This document shows positions 24,768-34,321 of a DNA stretch of 64,000 nt, piece after piece (position 1 is the stretch's first letter; the number at the start of each line of letters is the position of its first letter). The notes beneath the pieces are model-generated. The model was not told the origin of the DNA. It made no database searches and was given only the letters and a program-made list of their open reading frames with translations. Source of the DNA: Virgibacillus senegalensis (lineage in GTDB: Bacteria > Bacillota > Bacilli > Bacillales > Amphibacillaceae); the NCBI RefSeq assembly GCF_000821245.2, contig NZ_LN611424.1:520459-584458 (forward strand), read 5' to 3'. The position numbers were made by a program, and so were the translations under genes.

Positions 24768-25625
24768 CTATGCTGCTATAGTCCTGAATTCTACAGGACT
24801 GTGGCAGTTTAATTTTGAAAACGGTCGTATGTAGTTGTAATAATACATGTAAGATTCTACTTTTTCTAGTACAATAGAGTTTGTAAGGAGCACTCTATTT
24901 TGAGTGTTGAATTCTTCCGACTTTAGCGAGGAATGGAAGGATTCGATTACGGCATTATCAAAGCAATTTCCTTTTCGGGACATGCTTGTGGTAATGCCTT
25001 TTTCTTTAGCCAGTTCCTGAAAAGCATAAGAGGTGTACTGAGCACCCTGGTCACTATGCAGAATAACTTCATGAGTTTCTCTTCCTTTACAAGCAGCTTC
25101 TAATGTATCTAACACAAGCTTAACATCTTGGGTGTCACTAACTTTATAGGCCATGATTTCGTTATTATACAAGTCCATTATGGTTGATAAATAAAGCATT
25201 TTTTCTCCATAAGGCAAGTAAGTGATATCTGTAACCCATTTTTGATTAGGTCGGTCCGTCTTAAAATCCTGTTTGAGAAGGTTTGGTACCACAAACTTGC
25301 TTTCACCAGCAATGTAAACCTTTCTTTTCACTTTCACTTGGCATTGAAGGTTATACTTTTGCATGATTTTTTGTACTGTCTTTCGGTTCACCATCATTTT
25401 GTAATCATTTTTGAGAATACCCCTTACGTTTCGATGTCCCACCCTAAATGAAAGACTTTGACAAATACCTATAACTAATTGATGGAGAAGGGGCAACTCA
25501 GCTGATATCCTCTCCTTCCAACGATAATAAGTTGACCTTGGAATCTTGAAGCATTCACAAATAGTAGTGATCGTGTATTTCTCTTTATAAGCTTCTACGA
25601 CTTCAACGAATACTTCTGGAACCAC
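24768..25625 (-). CDS. IS3-family transposase OrfB (DDE catalytic part)
   Basis: 285 aa. A helical HTH_21-like N terminus is followed by an rve integrase core. The catalytic triad is visible: Asp in KWVTDITYLPYG (near residue 139), Asp in LHSDQGAQYTS (near 198) and Glu in NCFDNAVIESFHSSLK (near 235). GTG at 25625 is the nominal start. In this family OrfB is normally made as an OrfAB fusion by -1 frameshifting, and the frame stays open upstream into the orfA overlap (25595-25625), where GAAAGGAAG is the only possible slip site. The stop lies in the left terminal repeat. Confidence 0.93.
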   Translation of the reverse strand: MVPEVFVEVVEAYKEKYTITTICECFKIPRSTYYRWKERISAELPLLHQLVIGICQSLSFRVGHRNVRGILKNDYKMMVNRKTVQKIMQKYNLQCQVKVKRKVYIAGESKFVVPNLLKQDFKTDRPNQKWVTDITYLPYGEKMLYLSTIMDLYNNEIMAYKVSDTQDVKLVLDTLEAACKGRETHEVILHSDQGAQYTSYAFQELAKEKGITTSMSRKGNCFDNAVIESFHSSLKSEEFNTQNRVLLTNSIVLEKVESYMYYYNYIRPFSKLNCHSPVEFRTIAA

Positions 25626-25930
25626 TTCCTTTCGATTTCTTGGTACTTTCCCGACAATTCATCTCGCATTTCATAATACTTCACTTTTTTCCTTAACTGA
25701 TTTATTTCACTATCATCATCAGGCCCTTTTCCAAAAGCATATTGTTTTCCAATTGGTTGAGCCAACCTGTGCTCCTCTCCATTCCTAAACCATTTCGTCC
25801 AGGTTTTGATCTGTGTCTCATTTTTAATGCCAAACTTCTCCATAATCTCCTTGTTCGTGAGTTCTCCAGAAAGCTTTAAGCGTATAACTTCTCTCTTGAT
25901 TTCTTCAGGATAAACCATCTTCTTTCCCAT
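25595..25930 (-). CDS. IS3-family transposase OrfA (helix-turn-helix part)
   Basis: 111 aa. An HTH_Tnp_1-type DNA-binding domain (YPEEIKREVIRLKLSGELTN and the turn KEIMEKFGIKNETQIKTW) is followed by a leucine-zipper-like coiled segment (EINQLRKKVKYYEMRDEL). It binds the terminal repeats and forms the fused transposase with OrfB by -1 frameshifting. It starts at ATG 25930 near the right end of the IS. Confidence 0.92.
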   Translation of the reverse strand: MGKKMVYPEEIKREVIRLKLSGELTNKEIMEKFGIKNETQIKTWTKWFRNGEEHRLAQPIGKQYAFGKGPDDDSEINQLRKKVKYYEMRDELSGKYQEIERKWFQKYSLKS

Positions 25931-26294
25931 AACAAAAACACCTCCAAATGTCGATAAATACTTTTATACGACTCTGGGGGTGTTTTTTCCTGTCTCATAT
26001 TATTGGGTCACTCTAATACGATAAAGGAGTTTTTTTGTTGTGTGCCTGTTATGAAGATAACTTGATGGTTCAAATCTAAAAATTGTTATAGCTATTAGCC
26101 AAAAGGTGTCGATTAACCACTCACTGTAAAATGCATGCTAGAATCACGATGACGAACGGGAGATGCTAAAGATATAAAAATCTTCATGAAAGTACATTAA
26201 TTAAAATGGAAGCCCAACCTCAATTATTGATTAAAAAATAGGTACAAAGGTCTTCTTATTTCGGAAAAATTTTCAAAAATAGTAAAATACAATC

Positions 26295-26323
26295 TTAACA
26301 TTCGACAAAAAATAATGCATAAT
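26295..26323 (+). promoter_or_regulatory. SigA promoter with an embedded Spo0A-box-like site
   Basis: TTAACA (26295-26300), 17 bases, CATAAT (26318-26323). The spacer begins with TTCGACAAAA; on the other strand this is TTTTGTCGAA, a perfect 0A box at 26301-26310. A regulator bound there would block this promoter. It is the best promoter for the GW-module glucosaminidase at 26663. Confidence 0.5.
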
Positions 26324-26375
26324 AGACATTGTATGACAATTTTACAGTTTTGTAACAGGTGAAAGGGGGAAAATA

Positions 26376-26665
26376 ACGAAATCGCTGGTAGTCCTTGGCT
26401 TTTGGCGTTACCCTTGATTTCTTTTCTCAGGTAGTAGCTTATTCCATATTGGAAATCAATGGATAACAAGGGTTGCATCGTCATATAGTTTGAGCGGTGC
26501 GAAGGATAATAGAAAAGAGATTACTGCTCTATTTAGTAACTACCACACAATAAAGGTATATAAACTTCCAAATAAGTTTCAAGTTAAAAAGCTTGATTTA
26601 ATAGAATCTGTGAGGCTTTGCTGGATAGTTGCTGTAGAGCGAGCAACAAACGGAGGTTATAAATG
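26376..26665 (+). pseudogene. Possible decayed ORF in the glucosaminidase leader
   Basis: A frame begins at ACG 26376, just after a good AAAGGGGG site (26362-26369), reads TKSLVVLGFWRYP, meets TGA at 26415, and is then open for about 82 codons (FLFSGSSLFHIGNQWITRV…). It stops at a TGA that overlaps the ATG of the next gene (26662-26665). Ribosome site plus coupled stop suggest a former gene with a lost ATG and a nonsense mutation; no family is recognised. It may simply be leader RNA. The stretch 26041-26290 shows no gene. Confidence 0.25.
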
Positions 26666-29600
26666 AGAAAGTTAGCTCTAATAATGATCGTAATATTAGC
26701 TTTTAATGTCATTGCACCATACCAGGCACTAGCGGCTGAAAGTGATGGGGAAGAGAAAGTCGAAGTTGAAGGTACACAATCCTCTGACTCGAAGGAACCA
26801 TTAGATGACAAAGCAACTTCTACAGAAGATTCGGATGAATCAGTTAGTGAGGATACTGTTTCTACTCCAGAAGAGTCTGATGCCTCGATTGACGAAGACG
26901 CTAATTCTGGTGAAGAATCCGAAAAAACGGATGATTCCACATCTGCAGAAGTCGACGAAGTCGACAGTGAGAGTGGTAATAGTGAGACTGATGAGCTGAA
27001 TCAGGAAGATGATAAAGCAGCAGAGCCGGAGTCGGAAAAAAGTGCTGACGAGGAAGAACAATCTGATTCAATTCAGCCAAAAGAAGACTCAACGACTGAG
27101 GAAACGAACGAAAACGAAGAAACGGTTTCTGACTCTGGAGTTCAAAAGGCAGAAGTACAGTCAATTAGAATGACTGCTTTGGAAGTGCCAGAGGAAAGTG
27201 CAACAAGCAAATTAGGACATCTTCATGGGGATGCAGTAATTTACACGGATTTGACAGACTTGTCATCCTCCATTCCCGCTGCAGGCACTTATACAAATCA
27301 AGTCTACTATATTAAGAAACAGGCAAAGCTAAGTGGTGACACTTATTATCTGATTAGCAATAAGCCAAGTAGTACAGAAGGTACTGTAGGATGGGTGAAA
27401 GCTGGTGATATTCAAACATACAGTCATAAAACGTTAGATCACCAGTCTAAGAGTTTTTACCTGAAAGGAACTGGCAGTGCTTTTAGTAAAGCTTGGGGTG
27501 GCTCCAAAGATCTTGTTTTTGGAGATCTTACCGGCTATAAAAATGAAGAATTCAAGGTGAATCTTACTGAAACAGTCGGTGAAAATGTTTGGTATAGAGG
27601 AACCTTGGATGGCAATACAGTATGGTTACATTCTGCTTATGTAACGACTGCTCAGGAAGCTGAAGAGAGTGCTATTAGCAGATTAGGCCATTTACGAGGA
27701 GATGCTGTCATTTACAATGATTTAAATGATTTATCATCTTCTGTAGCTGCTTCAGGTACTTATACAAATGCTGTGTATTATATTAAGAAGCAAGCTTTGT
27801 TAAATGGACAAAAGTATTACTTGATCAGCCAAAAGCCAAGCAGTGTTAACGGTATTATTGGTTGGGTTGAAGCGGAAGACATGGTTACGTACAGCCATGA
27901 AACAGCTGATCATGACAAGAAAACCTTTTACATTAAAGGAACCGGAAGCGCCTATAATAAGGCGTGGGGTGGTCCTAAAGATTTGGTATATGAAAAGCTG
28001 TCCAATTACAAGAATCAAGAATTCCAAGTCAATCTCACTGAAACCGTCGGAGATAACATTTGGTACCGTGGTGTATTAAATGGGGAGACGGTTTGGATTC
28101 ACTCTAACTATGTTACAAATGTTAAAGAGAGTTCAACAAGCAGATTAGGGCATTTACGAGGAGACGCCGTCATTCTCGATGATTTGGAAGATTTATCTTC
28201 TTCAACTCCTGCTTCTCCTACGTACACCAACGCTGTGTATTATATTAAGAAGCAAGCAGAAGTAAGTGAACAAAAGTATTACTTGATTAGTACAAAGCCT
28301 AGTAGTGTGAATGGTGTCGTCGGTTGGGTTAACGCTGAAGATATAGTGACAAACAGTCATAAAACAGTAGACCAAGATACTAAAACTTTTTATATTAAAG
28401 GAACCGGAAGTGCTTACAGCAAGGCGTGGGGCGGTTCTAAAAATCTAGTTTTTAAAGATCTATCTGGATATAAAAACGAAGATTTCAAAGTGGATTTAAC
28501 GGAAAAGGTAGGCAACAATATATGGTATAGGGGAACCCTTGATGGGGAAAAAATTTGGCTGCATTCTTCTTACGTAACAAATGTCAAAGAAAGTTCGATC
28601 AGCAGGCTGGGACATTTAAGAGGAGATGCTGTAATTTACCCTGAACTAGATCAATTGTCTTCTTCCATCCCTGCAGCTGACACATTTACAAACGCAGTGT
28701 ATTATATTAAAAAGCAAGCACAAATGAGTGGCAGCACCTATTACTTGATAAGTACGAAGCCTAGCAGTGTAAATGGTACCATAGGCTGGGTAGAATCAGA
28801 TAATATGGTAACCTACAGTCATACTACTGTAGACCATAAGGCTAAAACTTTTTATGTAAAAGGAACTGGCAGTGCTTATAGCAAAGTATGGGGTGGCTCT
28901 AAAGATCTCGTTTATCAAAATTTATCAACCTACAAGGATAAAGCTTTTGCCGTCAATCTAACTGAAAAAGTAGGAAATAATGTCTGGTATAGAGGAACTT
29001 TGAATGGAAAAACCGTTTGGATTCATGAAGCCTATCTTAAGAAATCAAACGTTATTAATACTTCCTACTCTGACTATGACCTAACTTTGAATAAAATGTT
29101 AGATATTCAAATGGCTGTAGCTCCTCAAACCGACAAACGTTATAAACTCTGGATTAGAGAAGATGGATTGACGAATATTGCCAACGGTCAAGCCACGGTA
29201 AAAGGTGATAATTGGAGATTAAGAAGAGGCCCGGGTACTAGTTATTCTATTGGTGGTACAGTCAACAATGGGAAAGTGTTGCCTTTATATTCAAGTACAA
29301 AAGGTTCAGATGGGTATAAGTGGTATCATGTCAGTTACACCTCTGGATGGGTTATTCCAGACAGGGAAGATGTGCTTTACTACTTAGACTATAGGAACTT
29401 TACTGGTAACTTAAAAGATTCTTTACAGTTTTTGAACTTGTCACAAAGTGCAAATATTGATGTGAACGAAGTAAATCAGAAGGTGCTTACGAATAAAGGA
29501 AGCCTTTCTGGAAAAGCTCAAGCATTCGTAACTGCCGGGAGGACTCATGGTGTTAACGAAATTTACTTGATCGCTCATGCATTATTAGAAACAGGAAATG

Positions 29601-29968
29601 GCTCATCAACGCTTGCTAGCGGAGTCAAGTATAACAATAAAACTGTTTATAATATGTACGGTATTGGAGCGAGAGATGCTTGTCCGATTGAATGTGGAGC
29701 GAAGAAAGCTTATGAACTAGGATGGTTCACACCAGAACAAGCTATAATTGGTGGTGCTGCATTTATCGGAGATGGGTATGTGAACGCAGGACAAAACACT
29801 TTGTATAAAATGCGTTGGAATCCCGCATTTGCAGCAAACTATAACTATGCTTCCCATCAATATGCTACTGACATTGGCTGGGCTTATAAGCAAACTTCAA
29901 GAATGTACGAGTTATATAATCTGTTAGATGGATATACTCTGAATCTAGATTTACCACGGTACAAGTAA
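26663..29968 (+). CDS. Secreted GW-module N-acetylglucosaminidase (autolysin)
   Basis: A 1101-aa wall hydrolase. Signal peptide at residues 1-25 (MRKLALIMIVILAFNVIAPY…LAA). Residues 26-175 are a very acidic Ser/Glu/Asp linker. Four tandem modules of about 155 aa follow (nt about 27204, 27676, 28138, 28602), each with SRLGHLRGDAVI, YTNAVYYIKKQA, KPSS..G..GWV, KAWGG and WYRGTL elements; these are paired GW (SH3_8) repeats that bind teichoic acids. Next is an SH3b domain (NWRLRRGPGTSYSIGG near 850), and last a GH73-type glucosaminidase with the likely catalytic Glu in AHALLETGNGSST (near 973) and YNMYGIGA. It resembles LytD/Atl glucosaminidases. The ribosome binding site is GGAGG. Confidence 0.9.
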   Translation: MRKLALIMIVILAFNVIAPYQALAAESDGEEKVEVEGTQSSDSKEPLDDKATSTEDSDESVSEDTVSTPEESDASIDEDANSGEESEKTDDSTSAEVDEVDSESGNSETDELNQEDDKAAEPESEKSADEEEQSDSIQPKEDSTTEETNENEETVSDSGVQKAEVQSIRMTALEVPEESATSKLGHLHGDAVIYTDLTDLSSSIPAAGTYTNQVYYIKKQAKLSGDTYYLISNKPSSTEGTVGWVKAGDIQTYSHKTLDHQSKSFYLKGTGSAFSKAWGGSKDLVFGDLTGYKNEEFKVNLTETVGENVWYRGTLDGNTVWLHSAYVTTAQEAEESAISRLGHLRGDAVIYNDLNDLSSSVAASGTYTNAVYYIKKQALLNGQKYYLISQKPSSVNGIIGWVEAEDMVTYSHETADHDKKTFYIKGTGSAYNKAWGGPKDLVYEKLSNYKNQEFQVNLTETVGDNIWYRGVLNGETVWIHSNYVTNVKESSTSRLGHLRGDAVILDDLEDLSSSTPASPTYTNAVYYIKKQAEVSEQKYYLISTKPSSVNGVVGWVNAEDIVTNSHKTVDQDTKTFYIKGTGSAYSKAWGGSKNLVFKDLSGYKNEDFKVDLTEKVGNNIWYRGTLDGEKIWLHSSYVTNVKESSISRLGHLRGDAVIYPELDQLSSSIPAADTFTNAVYYIKKQAQMSGSTYYLISTKPSSVNGTIGWVESDNMVTYSHTTVDHKAKTFYVKGTGSAYSKVWGGSKDLVYQNLSTYKDKAFAVNLTEKVGNNVWYRGTLNGKTVWIHEAYLKKSNVINTSYSDYDLTLNKMLDIQMAVAPQTDKRYKLWIREDGLTNIANGQATVKGDNWRLRRGPGTSYSIGGTVNNGKVLPLYSSTKGSDGYKWYHVSYTSGWVIPDREDVLYYLDYRNFTGNLKDSLQFLNLSQSANIDVNEVNQKVLTNKGSLSGKAQAFVTAGRTHGVNEIYLIAHALLETGNGSSTLASGVKYNNKTVYNMYGIGARDACPIECGAKKAYELGWFTPEQAIIGGAAFIGDGYVNAGQNTLYKMRWNPAFAANYNYASHQYATDIGWAYKQTSRMYELYNLLDGYTLNLDLPRYK

Positions 29969-29988
29969 CCAGATTAGTAAGATTTGAA

Positions 29989-30024
29989 CTGCACCTTGAT
30001 TATTAATACAAGGTGCAGTTTTTG
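29989..30024 (+). terminator. Rho-independent terminator
   Basis: CTGCACCTTG (29989-29998) pairs with CAAGGTGCAG (30009-30018), followed by TTTTTG. It ends the glucosaminidase transcript. Confidence 0.88.
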
Positions 30025-30103
30025 TAAAAATAACAGGTTGTTTCTTAAGTTTTGTTTTATGTTGTCGATAAACTAGTAAGAAAGGACATTCGAGGGGGAT
30101 TAT

Positions 30104-33100
30104 ATGAAGAAGCTAGTCATCTTAGTGTTAGCAATATTGATTTATTCATCTGTTTTTCCTACATATTTGCTAGCAGAAAATAATACTGAGTTAGATACAA
30201 CAGAAAATCAATCAGAAGCAGATGAACAAACAAAATCGGAGACCACGGTTAGTGAGGAAAGCAGCAACGATGGGATTGAAAATAATTCAGATGCACCTGA
30301 AGATTCCGCGGTAGAAGGAGAAACGGAAACAGAAACTAGTAATATAAAAGAAGAGCAAAAAGAAGAGTCTGAAGACTCTGCTTCAGATGAGATAGCCGAA
30401 AATGTGGAAGAAAGCGAGCAAAGCGAAGAAGTAAAGAGTATTGAAGAAGATTCACAAGAAGAAAATCAACCAAAAGAGGAAAAAATAGAAGGTTCAGAAG
30501 AAAATAATGAATCTGTGGAATATAATCAATTTGGTATCAAAGAAGGAACAGAAGTTTACGGAATCGATATAAGTGAGTTTTCAGAAGAAGAACTGCAATA
30601 TGTTCCTAAAGGTTGGAGAGACGGGGTTGTGGAAAGCGAACATCCACATGAGACGCAACAAAGGATGTTCAGCATTAGGAGTGTTTATCCAGATGTAAAT
30701 GATTACATCAGTAATATCCCTGTAGCGAAGGTAGAGTATCAATACAAAGATTTCTTTGAGAAATTCAACTATCGCCATGGATTTGGCCAAGTCGAAGGTG
30801 TAGTTGCCCATGAGACTGCCAATGACGATTCTTCCATTACGCAGGAAATTTCCTACATGTCTAGAAACCATGAAAATGCCTTTGTCCATGCCTTTGTTGA
30901 TCATGAACGTATCATTGAAATTCATCCATTGGATTTAGGTGCCTGGGGAGCAGGTCCTTATGCCAATCAAAGGTTTGTCCATGTAGAATTGGTTAGGGTT
31001 AATAACTTTGAACAATTTGCTAAATCTATTAATAATTATGCCGACTATATTGCATCGATTCTATATAATTATGGCTTAGGAGTAGACAGTGCAGAAAGTG
31101 ATGGGAAAGGAACATTATGGTCCCACAAGGCAGTTAGTAACTATTTAGGTGGAACAACTCACGTTGATCCACACGGCTATTTTGACAGATATGGATATAG
31201 CTGGAGCCAATTTGTAAGTCTCGTAAAATCAAGATATGATAGTTTGGACCTGGCTAAGCCAAACACAAGTAGGTTAGGTCACCTGCATGGAGACGCAAGG
31301 ATATTCAAATATCCTGGGGTAAGTTCTTCAGCATATTCAGCAAAGGAATATACGAATGCTGTATATTATATTAAATCGAAAACAGAGGCAAAGGGCGGAA
31401 CGTATTACTTAATCAGTCGCGAACCTAGCAGTAGGAAGGGAGTCATAGGTTGGGTCAAAGCCAGTGAGATGGACTCCTATTCCCATAATGGAGTAGACAG
31501 TAAGAAGAAGACATTCTATTTAAGAGGTACTGGTACTGCCTATAGTAAAGCATGGGGTGGTTCAAAGGATATTGTTTATTCAGACTTATCCAAGTATAAG
31601 GGCCAGGAAGTCAAAATAGATCTTACAGAAAAAGTGGGCAATAACTATTGGTATAGAGGGACATTTAATGGTAAAAGAGTATGGATTCATACCAGTAATT
31701 TAACAACTAGAAAAGAAAGTAACACGAGCAAACTTGGACATCTCCATGGGAATGCGGTTATTTATGAACGTATTGGTGTCCCCTCTACCTCACAAGATGC
31801 TGCTGGAAAGTTCACAAATGCTGTTTACTATATCAAAAAGCAAGCAGAAGTAAATGATCAACTGTATTATCTAATTAGCACAAAACCGAGCAGCAGTAGT
31901 GGAACAGTCGGCTGGGTGAAGTCACAGCAAATGGACACACACTCGCATCAGGGAGTAGACTCTGATTTAAAAACCATGAAAATCAAGGGTACTGGCAGTG
32001 CATATAGTACAGCTTGGGGCGGTGCAAAGGATTTAGTGTTTAATTCTTTGGCGCAATTTGAAAATCAAAATTTCCATGTCCATCTTACAGAGCGAGTAGG
32101 AGGAAATACATGGTATCGAGGCAGTTTGAATGGACAAATTGTTTGGATCCATTCAAGTTATCTTACTTACGTTCAGGACAAAACAGGAGAGAAGGTAAGT
32201 AAGCTCGGGCATCTTCGTCATAACGCAAAGATTTATCGATATGTAGGAGATAACTCTTCTGATTTGTCGAATAGTAATGAATACACAAATGCTGTGTACT
32301 ACATTAAAGAACAAATGGAAGTAGATGGTCAACTTTATTACTTAATCAGCACCAAGCCTAGTAGTACCAAGGGTGTTGTCGGATGGGTGAAACCGCAAGA
32401 TATGGTAACGAATTCCCATAAAAATGTGGACAGTAAAGCGAAAACGTTCTATCTAAGTGGATCTGGAAGTGCGTACAGCAAAGCTTGGGGCGGAAGTAAG
32501 AATTTGGTATTTGAAAATCTGTCAAAATACAGGGACGCTGAGTTTAAAGTAAACCTAACCGAAACAGTGGGTAATAATACATGGTATAGAGGAAAATTAA
32601 ATGGAAAGACAGTTTGGTTGCATTCTAGCTATGTAGGCAAAAAAGAAGAAAGTACAATTAGTAGGTTAGGGCATTTACGGAGCTCCGCAACAATCCTGGA
32701 AACACTTGGAGTGAAATCAACCGCTTTAAATACATCTGAATTTACAAATGCTGTCTATTATATCAAGAAACAAGCAGATATTAACGGGCGTCGTTACTAC
32801 TTGATCAGTACGAAACCAAGTAGTACAAATGGAACCATAGGATGGGTTGAACAAGCAGACATGATTACCCATAAGCATGTGAGCATCGACAAGGACTCAA
32901 AGACATTTGTCATAAATGGAAATGGCAAAGCTTATAGCAAGGCTTGGGGTGGTAAGAACGATTTAGTGTACGATGATTTAAGCCAATTTAAACAGCAGAA
33001 TTTCAAGGTGAATCTAACAGAAAGTGTTGGAAACAATACATGGTACCGTGGTGTGCTTAATGGAAAGACAGTGTGGATTCACAGCTCTTATGTAGAATAA
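30104..33100 (+). CDS. Secreted GW-module N-acetylmuramoyl-L-alanine amidase
   Basis: A 998-aa wall hydrolase and partner of the preceding gene. Signal peptide at residues 1-25, then a Glu/Ser-rich acidic linker to about residue 165. The Amidase_2 domain (about 210-380) has zinc ligands visible in VVAHETAND (His near 237) and GGTTHVDPHGYF (His near 349), plus the FVHAFVDHERIIEIHP strand. Four GW modules of the same type as in the neighbour follow (NTSRLGHLHGDARI, NTSKLGHLHGNAVI, KVSKLGHLRHNAKI, TISRLGHLRSSATI), ending exactly at the last module. This is the amidase half of an Atl-like pair split over two genes. Separate transcription is likely. AGGGGG precedes the ATG. Confidence 0.9.
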   Translation: MKKLVILVLAILIYSSVFPTYLLAENNTELDTTENQSEADEQTKSETTVSEESSNDGIENNSDAPEDSAVEGETETETSNIKEEQKEESEDSASDEIAENVEESEQSEEVKSIEEDSQEENQPKEEKIEGSEENNESVEYNQFGIKEGTEVYGIDISEFSEEELQYVPKGWRDGVVESEHPHETQQRMFSIRSVYPDVNDYISNIPVAKVEYQYKDFFEKFNYRHGFGQVEGVVAHETANDDSSITQEISYMSRNHENAFVHAFVDHERIIEIHPLDLGAWGAGPYANQRFVHVELVRVNNFEQFAKSINNYADYIASILYNYGLGVDSAESDGKGTLWSHKAVSNYLGGTTHVDPHGYFDRYGYSWSQFVSLVKSRYDSLDLAKPNTSRLGHLHGDARIFKYPGVSSSAYSAKEYTNAVYYIKSKTEAKGGTYYLISREPSSRKGVIGWVKASEMDSYSHNGVDSKKKTFYLRGTGTAYSKAWGGSKDIVYSDLSKYKGQEVKIDLTEKVGNNYWYRGTFNGKRVWIHTSNLTTRKESNTSKLGHLHGNAVIYERIGVPSTSQDAAGKFTNAVYYIKKQAEVNDQLYYLISTKPSSSSGTVGWVKSQQMDTHSHQGVDSDLKTMKIKGTGSAYSTAWGGAKDLVFNSLAQFENQNFHVHLTERVGGNTWYRGSLNGQIVWIHSSYLTYVQDKTGEKVSKLGHLRHNAKIYRYVGDNSSDLSNSNEYTNAVYYIKEQMEVDGQLYYLISTKPSSTKGVVGWVKPQDMVTNSHKNVDSKAKTFYLSGSGSAYSKAWGGSKNLVFENLSKYRDAEFKVNLTETVGNNTWYRGKLNGKTVWLHSSYVGKKEESTISRLGHLRSSATILETLGVKSTALNTSEFTNAVYYIKKQADINGRRYYLISTKPSSTNGTIGWVEQADMITHKHVSIDKDSKTFVINGNGKAYSKAWGGKNDLVYDDLSQFKQQNFKVNLTESVGNNTWYRGVLNGKTVWIHSSYVE

Positions 33101-33106
33101 AATAAA

Positions 33107-33140
33107 AAATACTACTCCATTTTTTGGAGTAGTATTTTTT
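33107..33140. terminator. Bidirectional Rho-independent terminator
   Basis: ATACTACTCCA pairs with TGGAGTAGTAT, with A-runs and T-runs on both sides. It serves both the amidase gene and the converging tarB gene, whose stop codon touches it. Confidence 0.88.
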
Positions 33141-34321
33141 TATTGATTGAGTACTTTAGCTGATTCTGGTTGTTCATATACAAAGGAGATAAGGGATTGG
33201 CTGGAATTTCCTTTGGAATATTGATTCCATTCATTTGCAAATTGTTTTATTTGTTTTAACGAAAAGCTATTGTTGCGAATTACGGACAAAACCTCTTCCG
33301 TGTTATTTACTACTGGTCCAGGCATACTTTTATGGTAATCTTCCCAAAAACCTCTGCTAGTCTGATAGTTTTCCAAGTCATAGCTATAAAAAATCATTGG
33401 CTTTTCTAACAGTGAATATTCAAATGGAATAGACGAATAATCGGAAATCAAAATATCTGTAACTAATAATAAATGATTGATATTTTCATAATTTTTCACG
33501 TCAATTACAAAATCAGGATACTTATCATTTAATTGGGAAGAAACGGCTGGATGGAGTCGTAAAAACAGGACATATTCATCACTTAATTCTTTGTGCAATC
33601 TATCCAGGTCCAATGCCAAATCAGGTGATTGTAATTGGTCATCCCGAAAGGTCGGTGCATATAATAATACTTTTTTTTCATTGATTACAGGGAATTCCCT
33701 GGCAAGTTCCTTTCTGACTTCGCTGGTTTTCTGTTTATCAAAAAAGAAATCAGTTCTTGGGATTCCTGTTCGCAAAATATTTTCCGGTTTTAAGTCAAAA
33801 CTCTTTCGGAATATTGCTGCCATCTTTTCTGAACCAACCACGACATAATGAAATCTTTCATAGACAGCTTTGAAGCGTTTTATTGCCTTCTGGGACCTTT
33901 GTTCAATCGATGGATCAGTCAAACCAAATCGTTTAATAGCACCAGCAGCATGCCATAATTGCACACAAATAACTTCTGGTTTAAAGTTCATCACTGATAA
34001 AAATCCAAAGTAGTTATCTATAAAGATTACTTTAGAGGTAGCGAGATGAAAGATAGAGCTTACAAAGTTAATGGGATTTTTAGATTGAAAATCTATTATT
34101 TTTGCACTGCTTATATGCTTGAAATCTTTTTTGCAGCCTGTGGCTTTTAATATAACGATTTCAGTATTGGTAGTTGCTTCTAACTCTTCAGCAACATGTG
34201 AGATATTATCACCAAAAGAAGCTACCAAAGTTGTTTTTTCTTTCGAAGGAATAAAGTTTAGCAGATGAAATGTTATTCTGAAAATGAGTAGGTAAATCGA
34301 TATAAAAAATTCTCTAACCAT
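33140..34321 (-). CDS. tarB: Teichoic acid primase TarB/TagB (CDP-glycerol glycerophosphotransferase family)
   Basis: Adds the first glycerol-phosphate to the ManNAc-GlcNAc linkage unit. 393 aa. It has an amphipathic N terminus (VREFFISIYLLIFRITFHLL), then the Glyphos_transf domain. VQLWHAAGAIKRFGLTDPS (near 120) and HYVVVGSEKMAAIFRKSF (near 156) match the TarB subgroup rather than TarF or TarL. The CDP-glycerol site includes TGIPRTDFFF, LYAPTFRD, LRLHPAVS and ILISDYSSIPFEYSLLEKP. It overlaps tarD by 8 bases, so the two are translationally coupled. The pair is transcribed opposite to the main tar operon. Confidence 0.88.
   Translation of the reverse strand: MVREFFISIYLLIFRITFHLLNFIPSKEKTTLVASFGDNISHVAEELEATTNTEIVILKATGCKKDFKHISSAKIIDFQSKNPINFVSSIFHLATSKVIFIDNYFGFLSVMNFKPEVICVQLWHAAGAIKRFGLTDPSIEQRSQKAIKRFKAVYERFHYVVVGSEKMAAIFRKSFDLKPENILRTGIPRTDFFFDKQKTSEVRKELAREFPVINEKKVLLYAPTFRDDQLQSPDLALDLDRLHKELSDEYVLFLRLHPAVSSQLNDKYPDFVIDVKNYENINHLLLVTDILISDYSSIPFEYSLLEKPMIFYSYDLENYQTSRGFWEDYHKSMPGPVVNNTEEVLSVIRNNSFSLKQIKQFANEWNQYSKGNSSQSLISFVYEQPESAKVLNQ

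Larger units (their letters stand above)
24737..26010 (-). mobile_element. IS3-family (IS150-like) insertion sequence, 1,274 bp
   Basis: Complete element with 32-bp terminal inverted repeats (24737-24768 and 25979-26010). Both begin TGACCCA and end AAAAAACACC, matching at 26 of 32 positions. It contains overlapping orfA and orfB in minus orientation with intact catalytic residues. No target duplication is visible (flanks aac and ctc). It sits in the loop of the tagO terminator. The transposase frames show no inactivating mutation. Confidence 0.92.

Noticed and set aside
24728-26019. Target-site duplication of the IS
   Set aside because: The flanking bases (aac before, ctc after) do not match at 3 or 4 bases; the 9-base flanks have equal length but different sequence.
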